Below, piece after piece: positions 1 to 10,261 of a stretch of DNA of 64,000 bases; position 1 is the stretch's first letter; every line of letters starts with the position of its first letter. Source of the stretch: Misgurnus anguillicaudatus (Eukaryota; Chordata; Actinopteri; Cypriniformes; Cobitidae). The DNA is taken from positions 1,674,001 to 1,738,000 of the forward strand of contig NW_027395277.1 in the NCBI RefSeq assembly GCF_027580225.2. Direction: 5' to 3'. Below the pieces are notes generated by a model that ran no database searches, had not been told where the DNA came from, and was given only the letters and a program-made list of their open reading frames with translations. The position numbers and the translations under genes are program-made.

Positions 1-163
1 TGCTAAGGACTTCATTTGGACAACTTTAAAGGTGATTTTCTTAATATTTAGATTTTTATTGCCCATCAAATTCCAGATTTTTAAATAGTTGTATCTTTTC
101 AGGGTATGTATAAATTTTAATAAAAAATTACCCTTATGACTGTGTTTGGGGTCCAGGGTCAAA
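1..163 (+). repeat. Interspersed repeat fragment, cut by window start
   Basis: The first ~100 bases are closely matched by the reverse complement of about 2325-2440, so the same repeat is present twice in opposite orientation. I recognise it as a common cyprinid interspersed repeat whose tail reads 'ccttatgac..ggtccagggtc', seen at 131-160. Its upstream part lies outside the window. It has no coding capacity. Confidence 0.7.
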
Positions 164-801
<638 letters not shown>

Positions 802-1447
802 ACCTGAATGTGTAAATGACTGACAATCCTTTCTATAATCAGCTCAGAAAATAGAAAGCCCCATTCATAGACACTCATGTATTCCTGTCACATCTCAGGG
901 AAGAAGAGCGAATGCAGGATTTAGCAGGAATTAAAGCACGGATGAGACTTGGAGGTTAGATGTTATGTTGTGAATGCAACACGATATATAGACATCATAC
1001 AGTATAGTACCATATTGTCAACTAAGCAAATCATTTTAATTCATCCCTCAGTGTTGTCTTTTTTGTCTAAATTGTCTGATTATTTTAAACATGCGCTCTC
1101 TTTTCAATCCAAAAGCATGAAAATATGCGGCAGGTGTTGCATTCACAGCTATAAGACCGTGCCAACGTAACATCTAACCTCCACCTCCTCTGTTGCTCAA
1201 TTACTTTGAATGAAAAGATCCAGCAGGTTTGGACAAATAAACATTTGTGTTTGACAGTCTCATCCATGCTTTGAATCCAACTAAATCCTGCTTTATTGCA
1301 TTCAAACACTCTCCTTCTCTCCTGAGATGTGACAGGAATACACGAGTATTATGTGTATGAATGGGGCTTTCTGGGATGATTATAGCGACTCTACCTCGTC
1401 TTAAGACTGAAGGATGAGAGGATTGTCAGTCATTTACACATGCAGGC
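802..1447. repeat. Long imperfect inverted repeat (fold-back element)
   Basis: The left arm (about 802-995) and right arm (about 1128-1447) are inverted copies. Matching blocks include the 'gtgtaaatgactgacaatcc' type ends, the 'cccattcata..cctgtcacatctcag' block and an inner 'gaatgcaacac' block. Arm identity looks roughly 75-85% with indels, so the element is old. No transposase frame is visible and no convincing target duplication was found. Confidence 0.7.
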
Positions 1448-1871
1448 AAACCTCGCAGAAAATGAGCACTGCGTGCAAACGTCCTTGATGATTTAAGTAG
1501 GTCATTAGAGGGATTAACAGAAGTGATTAACATGCAAATTAAAATCCTACTGTGTTATTTCGCCAGCCGAAGTCTCATAAACAACCTATAGCTATTTTAA
1601 AACGGCGATGATTTGAAATCACAATATTGTTTGAATTATATACACGGACATACAGATTTTAAAAATGCATTTTTTGGCTGGCACAGGCTACAAACATTAC
1701 AAAACCTGATGATCCGTGTTATCCCAGCATGACTTGAAAATTATCCAATGATCTTGTATGCATCAGTAATAGAAGGAAATCTGACATTTTGTACAAAAAG
1801 ATTGAACATTTCAATGTGGTGTTAAACTTTTGGTATTAGTTCCCAAGCTGTCACTGGTGGTGGTGGCCTAA
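1448..1871. other. Non-coding stretch, nothing recognised
   Basis: Mixed-composition DNA between two fold-back elements, with no exon, TIR pair or RNA gene that I can support. Confidence 0.4.
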
Positions 1872-2290
1872 TGCTGCGTTCACACCAGCCGTGGTAGAGG
1901 CGTCAAGCACCAGTGATTGCAAAGATAAGTCAATGTAAAGACGCGTTAACGCGCGAATGAGACATTTTAGCGCAGCAGATGTGATTCCGCCTTATTCGCG
2001 CGTCTAGTTTACGCGAATGGCGAGAATTGAGGGTTGCCGCGGCAAACGCGCGAGTTGAAAAATGTTAACTTTGGCGGGAAATCGCGCCGCTTTAACCAAT
2101 CAGGAGCTTGCTCTAATAGTGAAGAAGCCCCTCCCATGACGGGAATTTCTGTCTGAATGTTTCGATGACTAGAATTTCATGTGCGGCTCTCACGTGCGAA
2201 TGAAGCGAGTAAACTCAAACTGTTCAAGCGGCCAACTAGGCGCGGTAGACGCGATTTTGACGCCTCAAACGCAGCTGGTGTAAACCACGG
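1872..2290. mobile_element. CpG-rich fold-back MITE, family F, copy 1
   Basis: The ends are inverted: 'tgctgcgttcacaccagc' on the left and 'gcagctggtgtaaac' on the right. The interior is itself palindromic, rich in CGCG, with 'gcgtctag..' and 'accaatcaggagc' blocks. The same family recurs at 36022, 46863, 55477 and 63880. It is a non-autonomous DNA transposon with no ORF. The family name is not assigned. Confidence 0.85.
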
Positions 2291-2319
2291 TAAGACTTTT
2301 GCACAGTACTGTATGTGAG

Positions 2320-2865
2320 ATGTATGGTTTGTTAAGATACAACTCCTAAAATCCAGAAAATCTTAAATCTGAGGCTGCAAAAAAATCAATATATTGAGAA
2401 AATCATCTTTAAATTTGTCCAAATTAAGTCCTTAGCAACACATATTACTAATGATAAATAAATTTTTGATCTATTTACAGTAGGAAAAATATCTTAATGG
2501 AACATAATCTTTACTTAAAGGAACAGTATGTAGGATTGTGGCCAAAACTGGTACTGCAATCACAAAACTTGTGGCTAAAACTGGTACTGCAATCAGACAA
2601 CTGGTGGCCAATACACAACATGACAACATAAACATCAGTTGAGGGCTGCAACTCCACTTTTTAAATGACAATATTCTGGCCGGACCACTGTTGTCAGTGA
2701 TATAAGTATTTGAAATGAAAATGATTTCTTAATGTCTAGTGACATATTAGGGCCATTTTATGATTAATTGATATAAATTTCTTACATACTGTTCCTTTAA
2801 TATCCTAATGATTTTTGGCATAAAAATTATCATTTTAACCCATACAATGTTTTTTTGGCTCGAGG
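2320..2865 (-). repeat. Second, inverted copy of the repeat at the window start
   Basis: On the minus strand this copy matches 1-100 and continues upstream through 'agtaatatgtgttgctaagg'. It is split by a TTAA-flanked MITE at 2515-2800. Removing that insert and one TTAA restores a continuous '..aggatattaagtaaag..' segment as I recall it for this family. Confidence 0.7.
2515..2800. mobile_element. TTAA-flanked MITE (family T1)
   Basis: The terminal inverted repeats read 'ttaaaggaacagtatgta' and its complement, with TTAA at both outer ends (2515-2518, 2797-2800). TTAA duplication is the hallmark of piggyBac-type and some Kolobok-type transposases, so assignment to one superfamily is inference. 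It sits inside an older repeat. The minus-strand 66-codon frame over it is spurious. Confidence 0.85.
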
Positions 2866-3136
2866 AATTTCTTTTCTTTACTTACATTGAACGGGTAAGT
2901 CCAAGAAGGCTTCCATGTCGTTCCGCCATACTGATAAACTATAATAGCATGAGGGACAAAAAGCACTAGCCTACCAACGCGTTTCCACAATGTGTTTTCA
3001 TTCTGAGCACCTGAACCAACTGAAACGGACAAGGAGATCGGTGATTACATAATGGCTACTGTAGTTGCAACACGCATTTGGAAAAGCGAGGCGCTAGAGA
3101 GCACTATTCGTTTGAATGCAAAATATAATTTCACCA
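2866..3136. other. Non-coding, nothing recognised
   Basis: A short stretch between two MITEs. An open frame on the minus strand (2835-3032) has no recognisable features and no splice context. Confidence 0.4.
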
Positions 3137-3347
3137 CTACACTGAAAAAAATGATTCATTGAATTTAATCAATTTTTTTAAGGTAAGTGGTTGCAATCAA
3201 TTTATTTAAGCTACATTTAAACAAAAAAGATTAGTAAAGCAAAGTAAAATATAAAACTTTTGTTTAAATGTAGCTTAAATAAATTGATTGCAACCACTTA
3301 CCTTAAAAAAATTGATTAAATTCAATGAATCATTTTTTTCAGTGTAG
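3137..3347. mobile_element. Near-perfect palindromic MITE with ~90-bp arms
   Basis: Positions 3137-3226 and 3258-3347 appear to be exact reverse complements, separated by a loop of about 31 bases. The ends read 'ctacactgaaaaaaatg'. Such perfect arms imply recent insertion or arm homogenisation and should extrude a cruciform. There is no ORF. Confidence 0.9.
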
Positions 3348-3688
3348 ATGAGGGTAAATCCTACTTATTGTCCCTTAAATTCTTTCCATAGTACACATAA
3401 ATTTCATTATTCACAACTCACCTGTTTCTTCCACAAAACTTTCCACCAGCATTAATATTTAGGCGGTTAGCTGATGAGGACACCCTTTATCCGTTTCTTG
3501 AGTCATCCAAATCCAATGATGATGTCTTCAGCTCTGAGCTCCCCAAACCTCTTCAGACTGCTTTAATGGACAAATAAGGTTATAAGAGCATTAAGGTGGG
3601 CATGGATATTAAAACATCCCTCCTGTGTCAGATTAACTTTCTCTGTGTTATTTTGAAGTCTACACTCCTGACAGAAAAATTACCAACC
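3348..3688. other. Non-coding, nothing recognised
   Basis: No paired inverted repeats, exon signature or RNA gene was found between the palindrome and the duplicated segment. Confidence 0.4.
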
Positions 3689-3778
3689 CATACTCAGTAT
3701 TCCTCATTCCAAATGGCCAAGAAAAGTAAAGTGAGAAAAGCTATAGCTTGATTTGTTTACAAATGCCACTTGGATATT

Positions 3779-3984
3779 CACTGTAAAAGATTTCTGTAGA
3801 AATTACAGTATTACTGGGTATAACTGGCAACTAGCTGCCAGTAACTTACTGTAGATTTTACATTTATGTTATTTACTGGCAACAGTTTGTTCAAAGTTAA
3901 ATGAACATGAAACATTTTCAGTCTTTATCTTCTACAGTAAGTTACTGGCAACCAGCTTCATAATTACAGCAAATTTTTTATAGT
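3779..3984. mobile_element. MITE with CACTGTAAAA-type ends
   Basis: Inverted ends read 'cactgtaaaagattt' and 'aaattttttatagtg', with a second inverted block 'cagtaacttactgtag' / 'ctacagtaagttactg' inside. The paralogous segment at about 6828 lacks it, which supports insertion. Non-coding. Confidence 0.75.
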
Positions 3985-3988
3985 GTAT

Positions 3989-4303
3989 TTTATATAGAGC
4001 TTTTATCGGGTGCACGTGCGGTGACGCGATAAGCATGTGGTCCGAACTTTACTTCGGGTTTCTGTTTGTTTGATGGTCTGACTAGTTGCTGAAACTGAAC
4101 TCTTAAACAAATACCTCGTCGAAAATAACAAATGTTTTGGGTTCCTATGTAATCTACGTGTTGTTTATTTTGCTTGTTATATAAATAAACTACTTTAAAA
4201 GAACTTTGTTGTTATTTATTCTTAGCGGAGTAAGTTTACCGGAAGTTACATGATGACCACGAAAGCCGCTTGTTTATGTTGTTACTGCTGAGACCGTCTA
4301 TAA
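3989..4303 (-). mobile_element. MITE of the 'tatagacggt' family (progenitor type of the 24.7-kb array)
   Basis: The right end reads 'gaccgtctata' and the left end is its degenerate inverted form. On the minus strand it runs co-linear with one unit of the tandem array at 24717-27451: the 'agcagtaacaacataaac' block, 'gcggctttcgtgg', 'ttccggtaaac', 'ataacaac', 'ttattttcgacgag', 'tatttgtt', 'gttcagtt' and 'aactagtcag'. It is absent from the paralogous site at 6840. Confidence 0.8.
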
Positions 4304-4336
4304 TGCAATGAAATTTATAAATTTTTTAATTGTTCC

Positions 4337-4774
4337 TTAAAGGGGACATATCATGAAAATCTGACTTTTTCCATGTTTAAGTGCTATAATTGGGTTTTCC
4401 AGTGTTTCTATCAACCTAGAAAATGTAAAAAAGAACGCAGTAATTTAATTTTGCTAAACCATTTCCTGCAAGCATGTGAAAAAATAGGTCATTGAAATTT
4501 GGCTCCCCCTGTGATGTCAGAAGGGGATAATACCGTCCCTTAATCTGCACTATCCAACCACAGCACTGCCATTTAGTGCAGAGATCAGCTCATTTGCATT
4601 TAAAAGGACACACTAGAAAACTGCACATTTTTGCTCACACCTAAAGTGGCAATTTTAACATGTTATAATAAATGATCTATATGATATTTTGAGCTAAAAC
4701 TTTACATACGTTCTCTGCGGACACCAAAGATTTATTCGACATCTTAAAAAAATCTTGTGAAATGTCCCCTTTAA
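4337..4774. mobile_element. TTAA-flanked MITE (family T2)
   Basis: Ends 'ttaaaggggacatatcatga' and 'gtgaaatgtcccctttaa' form a TIR with TTAA at both borders (4337-4340, 4771-4774). This is a very common teleost repeat. A 5' fragment recurs at 6878-7020. No ORF. Confidence 0.85.
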
Positions 4775-4833
4775 ATATCTAATAAGCTTACAATGTTTGG
4801 GGGGATATGATTTACAATGTAAAAAATGAAAAG

Positions 4834-5118
4834 TTAAAGCAACACTAAAGAGTTTTTACCTTAAAATAACGTTTCCAAAAAAGTTTCAGTCGTTCATCCA
4901 CTCGAAACAGGGTGAACGGCACTTTCATATTTGCACTAAAGAAGTTTCCAACCGTTGGGTCGCGGTCCTGTAGTTCGAGTGAAAACTACAAAAACTTGCT
5001 TTACGGCAGACCTACAATCCAATCAGAGCCAGCTTTGCTGCAGTATTTACGACAGTGGTAATGAACAATTCCACTTTCAACCTGTAGGGGGAGCAAAAAC
5101 TCTTTAGTGTTGCTTTAA
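4834..5118. mobile_element. TTAA-flanked MITE (family T3), perfect TIR
   Basis: Positions 4832 onwards ('agttaaagcaacactaaaga..') and the complement ending at 5120 match exactly over about 26 bases, with TTAA at 4834-4837 and 5115-5118. The interior is CpG-containing and non-coding. The perfect TIR suggests a relatively young copy. Confidence 0.88.
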
Positions 5119-5272
5119 CTTAAAAACTTAAAAACTTACTTCAATTGTTTTTTCAACTTAACTTTTTCACTCTAAAGGATTTTTCACTATATAAGTTGAA
5201 CAAACTTCATTTTTTTAGGTGTTACCAATTTAAATAATTTTTAAGTTGATGCAACTTTTCACTTTTTACAGG
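5119..5272. repeat. Fragment of an 'aacttaa/aagttga' MITE
   Basis: Repeated 'aacttaaaaactta', 'caacttaac' and 'aagttgaacaaac' blocks ending in 'ctttttacagg' resemble the element at 60203-60385. It appears truncated on the left. Confidence 0.5.
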
Positions 5273-6608
5273 TTGATTTACGAATATGTTTTAGGAAGTA
5301 TTTGTTTGAGAACCAATAAAAAACAAAGGTCTGCATGCATTACAGAGCTTTGCGACATAAACGCAGGCACACACTTGACTGCAATATCTGGCAATGTGCG
5401 GTTTGAGGGCACAATCTGTGCGCAGTGCTTTCATCTGCTGCCAGTGAAAGATTTATAAGCTCTGACTACCATGCAAGGAAAATGGTTTTTATTGCTTTGC
5501 TGTATCGCTTTTACATAGGGACATCAAATCCAACGCTTCAGAAATTGTTATAATACAAGCCCAAAATATGATCTGTATCATCGATCCATTTATATCTCCG
5601 AAAAACAAGCTCCGTTTATCCCCTGAAGTGGAAGTCGGATATGCAGTGAAAATGACTCACTCTGGAAATAAAAGACCACTGAGCTACACCTGTTACTGCA
5701 TAAATAGCACAGGTGTTTGAGTAAGATCAACAGTGAAGAAAAGTCCTTCCTCGTAATCTGCTTGACATTTCAGTTTGAAGAACCAGTTTATTGTAATGTC
5801 ACAATTGTAAGTGTTGAGGAAAGAGGACAGTGGGGAGGAAAAGGCCATTGGATTTAAGGATATCCATATCTTTTATTAGGAATAATATCTAGTAAGAGTC
5901 ACCACACGGCCTCTACAGTGTAAACCGTGGGCTATTGTGTCACAATAATCACGGTTATGATGACAGCTAAATCTTTAATCAACCTGAGCCGTACATTCCT
6001 GTAAGTTCAGACTAGTTGGAAATGACCTTGGTCTCCGACGAGGCCACTGGACAAAACATAGGTAAGAAAGGACAGCCTGATTTCATGAGAATTCGTACAA
6101 ATTTTGCAAAAACGTACGATTATCAACAACAATAATAATGAAAACAACAATAATGAAACCACATCAGGGGGCAAAGGCAAATTGTACAAAAATGCACGAA
6201 TTTCCATTAGAAAGCATATAAAATGACTGTGGATGTTTCACATTAAAAGCTTTACTCGTATAAAATACACCGCTGCAGGCAAAATCATTAATATTTGTCC
6301 GTATTAGCTCTGGATGGGCTTGAAGCTTCATTTGTATTTGTACGGTAGGACACAATTATTCACAGGTTATGAATCAATCAAGGATTATGCTGTAAATGAT
6401 CAAAGGGTTGCCTAGACTATAGCTGTCCTTGAAGAAATGCTATGGGATTTGATTTATCCACGTCATAAGGTCTTGTACTCTATCTGAAGGCTAACTTGTC
6501 TTTCCTTTAATATGAGGGAGATAAAACTAAACCAAATCTGCTGATTTGTTTGATGGAAATGGAAAACTATAAAGTAACTATAAATGGACTGTGTAACTGC
6601 AATGTATT
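5273..6608. other. Repeat-poor non-coding stretch
   Basis: About 1.3 kb with no TIR pairs or exon signature. The short open frames at 5246-5458, 6007-6207 and 6164-6355 are not bounded by plausible splice sites and match no family known to me. Confidence 0.4.
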
Positions 6609-7195
6609 GCACAATATTACAGCAAATAATTACATTTTAAAACTAACTGAATAAAGTATTTATTAAAAAGATAATAGTAAATAAGAAAACATAATTAAAC
6701 ATTAATATAGGTATATTTTGTATAATAAAAGCCTAATATACCAACCAATTTTCAATATTCCTCATTTCAAATGGCCAAGAAAAGCAAAGAAAAGCCACAG
6801 CTTGATTTGCTTACAAATGCCACTTGGTTATATATTTTATATAATGCAATGAAATTCATATTTTTTTTACTTGTTCCTTAAAGGGGACATATCATGAAAA
6901 TCTGACTTCATGTTTAATTGCTATAATTGGGTCCCCAGTACTTCTATCAACCTATATGAAAAAGTTACTTAGTTTTGGTAAACCATTCTCTAGAAACATG
7001 TGAAAAAATAGGTCAATAAATTCCATAATATTATAGGAAATAATTAAATGTTAACACTAACTGAATAAATTATTGAATATAATATATAATATTATTACAG
7101 AATATAAATTATTATTATTAAAAAGATAATAGTAAATAAGAAAACATAATTAAATATTAATAAAGGTATATTTTGTATAATAAAGGCCTATTATT
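6609..7195. repeat. Direct repeats flanking paralogous segment B (empty site)
   Basis: About 6609-6735 and 7028-7195 are direct copies, sharing 'aaaaagataatagtaaataagaaaac' type sequence and 'ggtatattttgtataataaa'. Between them, 6733-7027 is the paralogue of 3689-4500, ending within a truncated T2 MITE ('..aaaaaataggtca'). It lacks both MITEs found in segment A. Confidence 0.75.
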
Positions 7196-7256
7196 TATAT
7201 TTATATTTATATTTATATTTATATTTATATTTATATGTATATTTATATTTATATTA
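7192..7256. repeat. (TTTATA)n microsatellite
   Basis: About ten copies of the hexamer 'atttat' with one 'atgtat' interruption. It is followed to about 7480 by AT-rich DNA with further 'attaatattta' runs and no other feature. Confidence 0.95.
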
Positions 7257-7479
7257 ATCTTGATATGTGTTACCTTTAATATTTATTGCTATTAATATTT
7301 ACTAATATTAATGTTTATTAATATTTATTATCATTTATACATTATTATACTTTTTATACAAATAACCTACATATCCAATAGAAGCTTTTATGTCCATTTT
7401 TTATTTTAATCTATCCATAATTACATTAAACAAATCGTGCTTGAGATTTTTCACAGACGTTTTTAAAGCCTCAAATAAA

Positions 7480-8044
7480 CAAGGTGAGATCATCGCAGCA
7501 GACGACTAAACGTTAATTTATGCGTGTCGTCACCGGCCTCCGTCCAATAAGGATCATTTGCGCTGGAACTCCGCCGATAATAGGACACCCTCGCTGCCCG
7601 TAACGGCTCCACCCAAGTTCGGTTGCTCGGCAGCGAGCGTACGATTCGTACTACGGCCAAGGTCGAACTCATGAATATGAATTACGTAACGGGAACGTTC
7701 ATCCAGTCGTCCTTGTAGGTTTTCTAACGCTTATGAATATTAATCACCCGAATCACTGGGCACTGGGCAGGAATTCTTAATATTTATGAGCTCCGCCTGT
7801 ACAATAGTAAGGTTGGCAATGTCGCTCCCCGGCAGCTTCATGGATGCTTAGTTTAACGCGGGGATTGGGAGTCGATTGCATCGCGGGGCTGGAATCAGAG
7901 CCTGTCGGATTTATGAGACTCATTGCCAAATAGTTAATTACACTAAAGACGTGACAACATCCGCACGGATCGAAGAGACTGATGCGTAAGATCACATCGA
8001 CGAAACAAAGCGTTTGTGTTGCGGAGCGCACTACTGACATCAAA
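7480..8044 (+). promoter_or_regulatory. Candidate promoter region (repeat-free, CpG-richer)
   Basis: Composition shifts sharply from AT-rich repeats to DNA with many CpGs and no recognisable transposon. A CCAAT box lies near 7543 ('gtccaataagg') and inverted CCAAT-like motifs near 7861. No TATA box is evident. The stretch leads to a candidate first exon at 8045 and lies 1.4 kb upstream of the membrane-type first exon. Promoter status is inference. Cap-site mapping data would decide it. Confidence 0.45.
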
Positions 8045-8063
8045 ATGTCAGATGCTGCTAACG
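8045..8063 (+). CDS. Candidate alternative first coding exon (six codons plus one base)
   Basis: A short frame starts at an ATG in good context (AAA before the ATG) and encodes M-S-D-A-A-N. It is then cut by a plausible donor (ACG|GTGAGG at 8064). It ends in phase 1, the same phase as the exon at 9408-9552, so it could splice to 49281 and give a soluble N-terminus (MSDAAN-D-SERPMEG..). I do not recognise the protein. It could equally be chance, or the first exon of another gene whose remaining exons lie outside this window. Support is the composition of the upstream DNA, the start context, the donor and the phase match; there is no homology evidence. Confidence 0.3.
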
Positions 8064-8910
8064 GTGAGGGAGCTTACGGACGTCGGTAGACCATTGTTAT
8101 TGTTGAATGCTTATGGCTTTAACGTTAACACGAGACGTGTCATGATGCATACGCGTTAGATTTTATTTATTTAGGAAAAGCGCATAAGTTACTCGTGGAC
8201 TAGCAGGTGCGCGGAGACATCACACGCGGTGTTCACCTACATATCGCATGAGAGATGCGATTGTTCACTTTGGTTGTTTCATATACTGTGGGAAACAATA
8301 GCTTGCGTTTATTTGGGTGTAGTGGCGATAAGATACCACTCGTGCAATGTTCAGATTTACTGTTGCATACAAAATCAATGCAGGCACTAAACGTGCATAT
8401 TTAATCACTTATCGATTTGAACTTAAGTTGCTCTCAAGTATCATTTGCATTGTGTTTATTTAGGATTTCCACAAGTTGTGAAAGATTTTCCTCCGGTTCC
8501 CATCAGAAAGTAGCGCGTAATGCATGCATGGTTTAAATATTTGAGGTGTTTAACAGCTATTAAGTTATTATAGCGGTTTTATTGTCATGGCTGACAAACT
8601 GTGTTTTTAACTTTTGCCAGTAAGAGAGAAACTTAAAAAAAGCTAGATCATAATGTTTTAAGGTTTGTTTTTATAAAAAGAGCAGTGTTAAAAGTTAAAG
8701 ATTTGACAGGTCCCTTGAGCGAAAGCTTTAAATCCAGAGGATGATCCTCAGTGTAGTGGCTGGACTGCTGTCAGATCGGCTTTCATGAGATTAACAAAGC
8801 GACTGCTATTTTCTTTGCCTTTACCCTTACGATAAAATCGTTTTTATCTCCATCTTATCTATTTTTAAGCAGCGAAACTTTAAATGGGATTTTAATGAGG
8901 TTTTTTTGGG
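8064..8910. other. Non-coding DNA between the two candidate first exons
   Basis: Repeat-poor, moderately AT-rich. No exon or RNA gene is seen. It would be intronic or upstream depending on which first exon is used. Confidence 0.4.
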
Positions 8911-9011
8911 AGCAGAGACGCAGAGTGACATGGGCTGTCATTTGTGTACGCAAAACCTTTAACTAATGCTATAAAGCAGTCATTCACGAAACCTGTTGAG
9001 CACGAGGAGAA

Positions 9012-9023
9012 ATGACACTGTGA
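9012..9023 (+). promoter_or_regulatory. Minimal upstream ORF 1 (Met-Thr-Leu-stop)
   Basis: ATG ACA CTG TGA inside module 1. It acts as a uORF only if the transcript starts upstream of it. The same start-stop string is kept in modules 2 and 3. Confidence 0.35.
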
Positions 9024-9079
9024 CATCAAGACTTTAAAGCGCGCCAAACTGAGGGAGCAGTTGGCAGTTTTACGCAAAT

Positions 9080-9112
9080 ATGACATTGAGACGCCGGGAG
9101 TCTTCTACTTGA
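9080..9112 (+). promoter_or_regulatory. Longer upstream ORF (10 codons)
   Basis: This begins in a degenerate copy of the same motif (ATG ACA TTG) where the in-frame stop is lost, so it continues to a TGA at 9110. A second uORF of 15 codons follows at 9120-9167. Both precede the main start. Confidence 0.3.
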
Positions 9113-9172
9113 GGCTTTGATGCTCGCAATGGAGAAGCTCGCGTTGATACCACCGCAGCTGCTGTGAGAAAT

Positions 9173-9184
9173 ATGACAGTGTGA
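9173..9184 (+). promoter_or_regulatory. Minimal upstream ORF 2 (Met-Thr-Val-stop)
   Basis: ATG ACA GTG TGA in module 2, at the same place in the module as uORF 1. Confidence 0.35.
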
Positions 9185-9320
9185 CATCATAAGCCTTACA
9201 TTTAAACGCGCCAAACTGACGAGCAGCCTTATCTACTGCTTCTCCGTAAAATCCGATGTTTTGAAATGCGCCCGACGCATTCTCTCAACCTGCTGTTGAT
9301 GCAATCACGGAGACCAAAAT

Positions 9321-9332
9321 ATGACATTGTGA
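9321..9332 (+). promoter_or_regulatory. Minimal upstream ORF 3 (Met-Thr-Leu-stop)
   Basis: ATG ACA TTG TGA in module 3, 75 bases before the main ATG, with no other ATG between. This arrangement would permit reinitiation. Confidence 0.35.
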
Positions 9333-9407
9333 CATAAGGAGTGTTGTCTTTAAAGCGCGCGAAACCGAGCAGCAGCCGAGATTCCCGTTGCGCCGCCGCC
9401 GCTGCTG

Positions 9408-9552
9408 ATGATGCTGCGATTCCCGGTGAAGAAAATACGGAAGCAGTTCAAACTTCTGCTGCTGCTGGTGCTGCTCACTTTTGCCGTGTGGTTTACGTAC
9501 CTGCATATCAACCAGGGCAAATCCATTAAACTCCACTTTAACTATGGGAAAG
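9408..9552 (+). CDS. First coding exon of a type II membrane protein (partial gene)
   Basis: This encodes 48 residues plus one base. Residues 1-15 are basic (KKIRKQFK around 8-15). Residues 16-34 form one hydrophobic span rich in Leu/Val/Phe/Trp. Residues 35-48 are polar and Lys-containing. A positive cytosolic tail followed by a single anchor is the usual layout of type II Golgi enzymes such as glycosyltransferases or sulfotransferases, but I do not recognise the family. Two ATGs stand in tandem (9408, 9411); the second has A at -3 and may be the better start. The exon ends AAAG|GTAAGT, a strong donor, in phase 1. It joins 49281 in frame. Tandem E2F-like/uORF modules lie just upstream. Confidence 0.7.
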
Positions 9553-9555
9553 GTA

Positions 9556-10255
9556 AGTTTTTAGATGCTTTAACTGTACATACGCATAATAATGTGACTA
9601 GCTTTACTGCTGACATACGTTTGCGCTACTGTATGATGGCTATTTAGTTAATATTTTAATGTTTATGACGTTGATATAGAGACATGAAGAGATGAATCTT
9701 GCCATCGTGTCAGCTTCAGTGTCCAGTGTATTTAATAATATCATTTTTTAAATATTATTAATATATTAATATATTTAATATATTATTTTATACATTTTGT
9801 ATTACAAGGAAATAGCATATCTCCATATTATTCGTATAAATAACTATAGTTCATTAATCTGTTATTCTACCATTATCTGTTTTCATCCTGCACTGTATGG
9901 TGATGTAAACTGCATGGGTTTCAAGTACTTTTGTCTTTTAAATTAATTAAGCTTACAATTAAGTTTTGTTCGAGAGTGCTTTAGTTATGCCCTATGCTGC
10001 TTTGCTTCACTCTTTATCATGTAAACAGATATGTTGAGATAAGCAGCATTGTAGCTTATAGCCTGCAGTGATGATGAGACTTCAAACTAACTAGATTTTC
10101 AGCTCTATGACGAAGTGTGAATTACCAGAATGTGTGTTACCACAATGCCATGTGCTTGTGAGAATGTCTTTCATCCCTGCAAAACACATGCAGTCACTAA
10201 AATCTTTCATAATACCAACTGAATGTTTACAATTTGTTATAATGAATATTTGCAT
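9556..10255. other. AT-rich intronic DNA
   Basis: Includes an 'atattaatatatt' run near 9750-9790. Nothing else is recognised. Confidence 0.4.
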
Positions 10256-10261
10256 TGTTGA

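Larger units (their letters stand above)
3689..4345. repeat. Paralogous segment A (copy carrying two inserts)
   Basis: The host sequence at 3689-3778, about 3985-3995 and 4304-4345 matches 6733-6890 in order, including the 'aaatggccaagaaaag' and 'ataatgcaatgaaatt' blocks. The 6.7-kb copy lacks the sequence between them, which here is two MITEs. The homology continues into the TTAA MITE that follows in both copies. Confidence 0.8.
8915..9390 (+). promoter_or_regulatory. Three tandem promoter/5'UTR modules with E2F-like sites
   Basis: Modules at 9010-9060, 9170-9230 and 9317-9379 share the order 'atgacaNtgtgacat', then 'tttaaa(g)cgcg', then 'c/gaaaC' and 'gagcagc'. Spacing is about 161 and 148 bp. 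Each contains a match to the E2F consensus TTTSSCGC on the minus strand (TTTGGCGC twice, TTTCGCGC once). Partial extra copies of the TGACA part lie near 8923 and 9080. The last module ends 29 bases before the start codon at 9408. Binding and transcription start are inferred. Confidence 0.5.

Noticed and set aside
9341..9529. Alternative + frame over exon 1 (Ala-rich)
   Set aside because: It begins at TTG, not ATG, and is produced by GCT/GCC repeats. It has no donor in a useful phase.
9285..9536. Minus-strand 83-codon frame over exon 1
   Set aside because: A shadow of the + strand exon and its GC-rich leader. The + strand has the membrane span, start context and donor.
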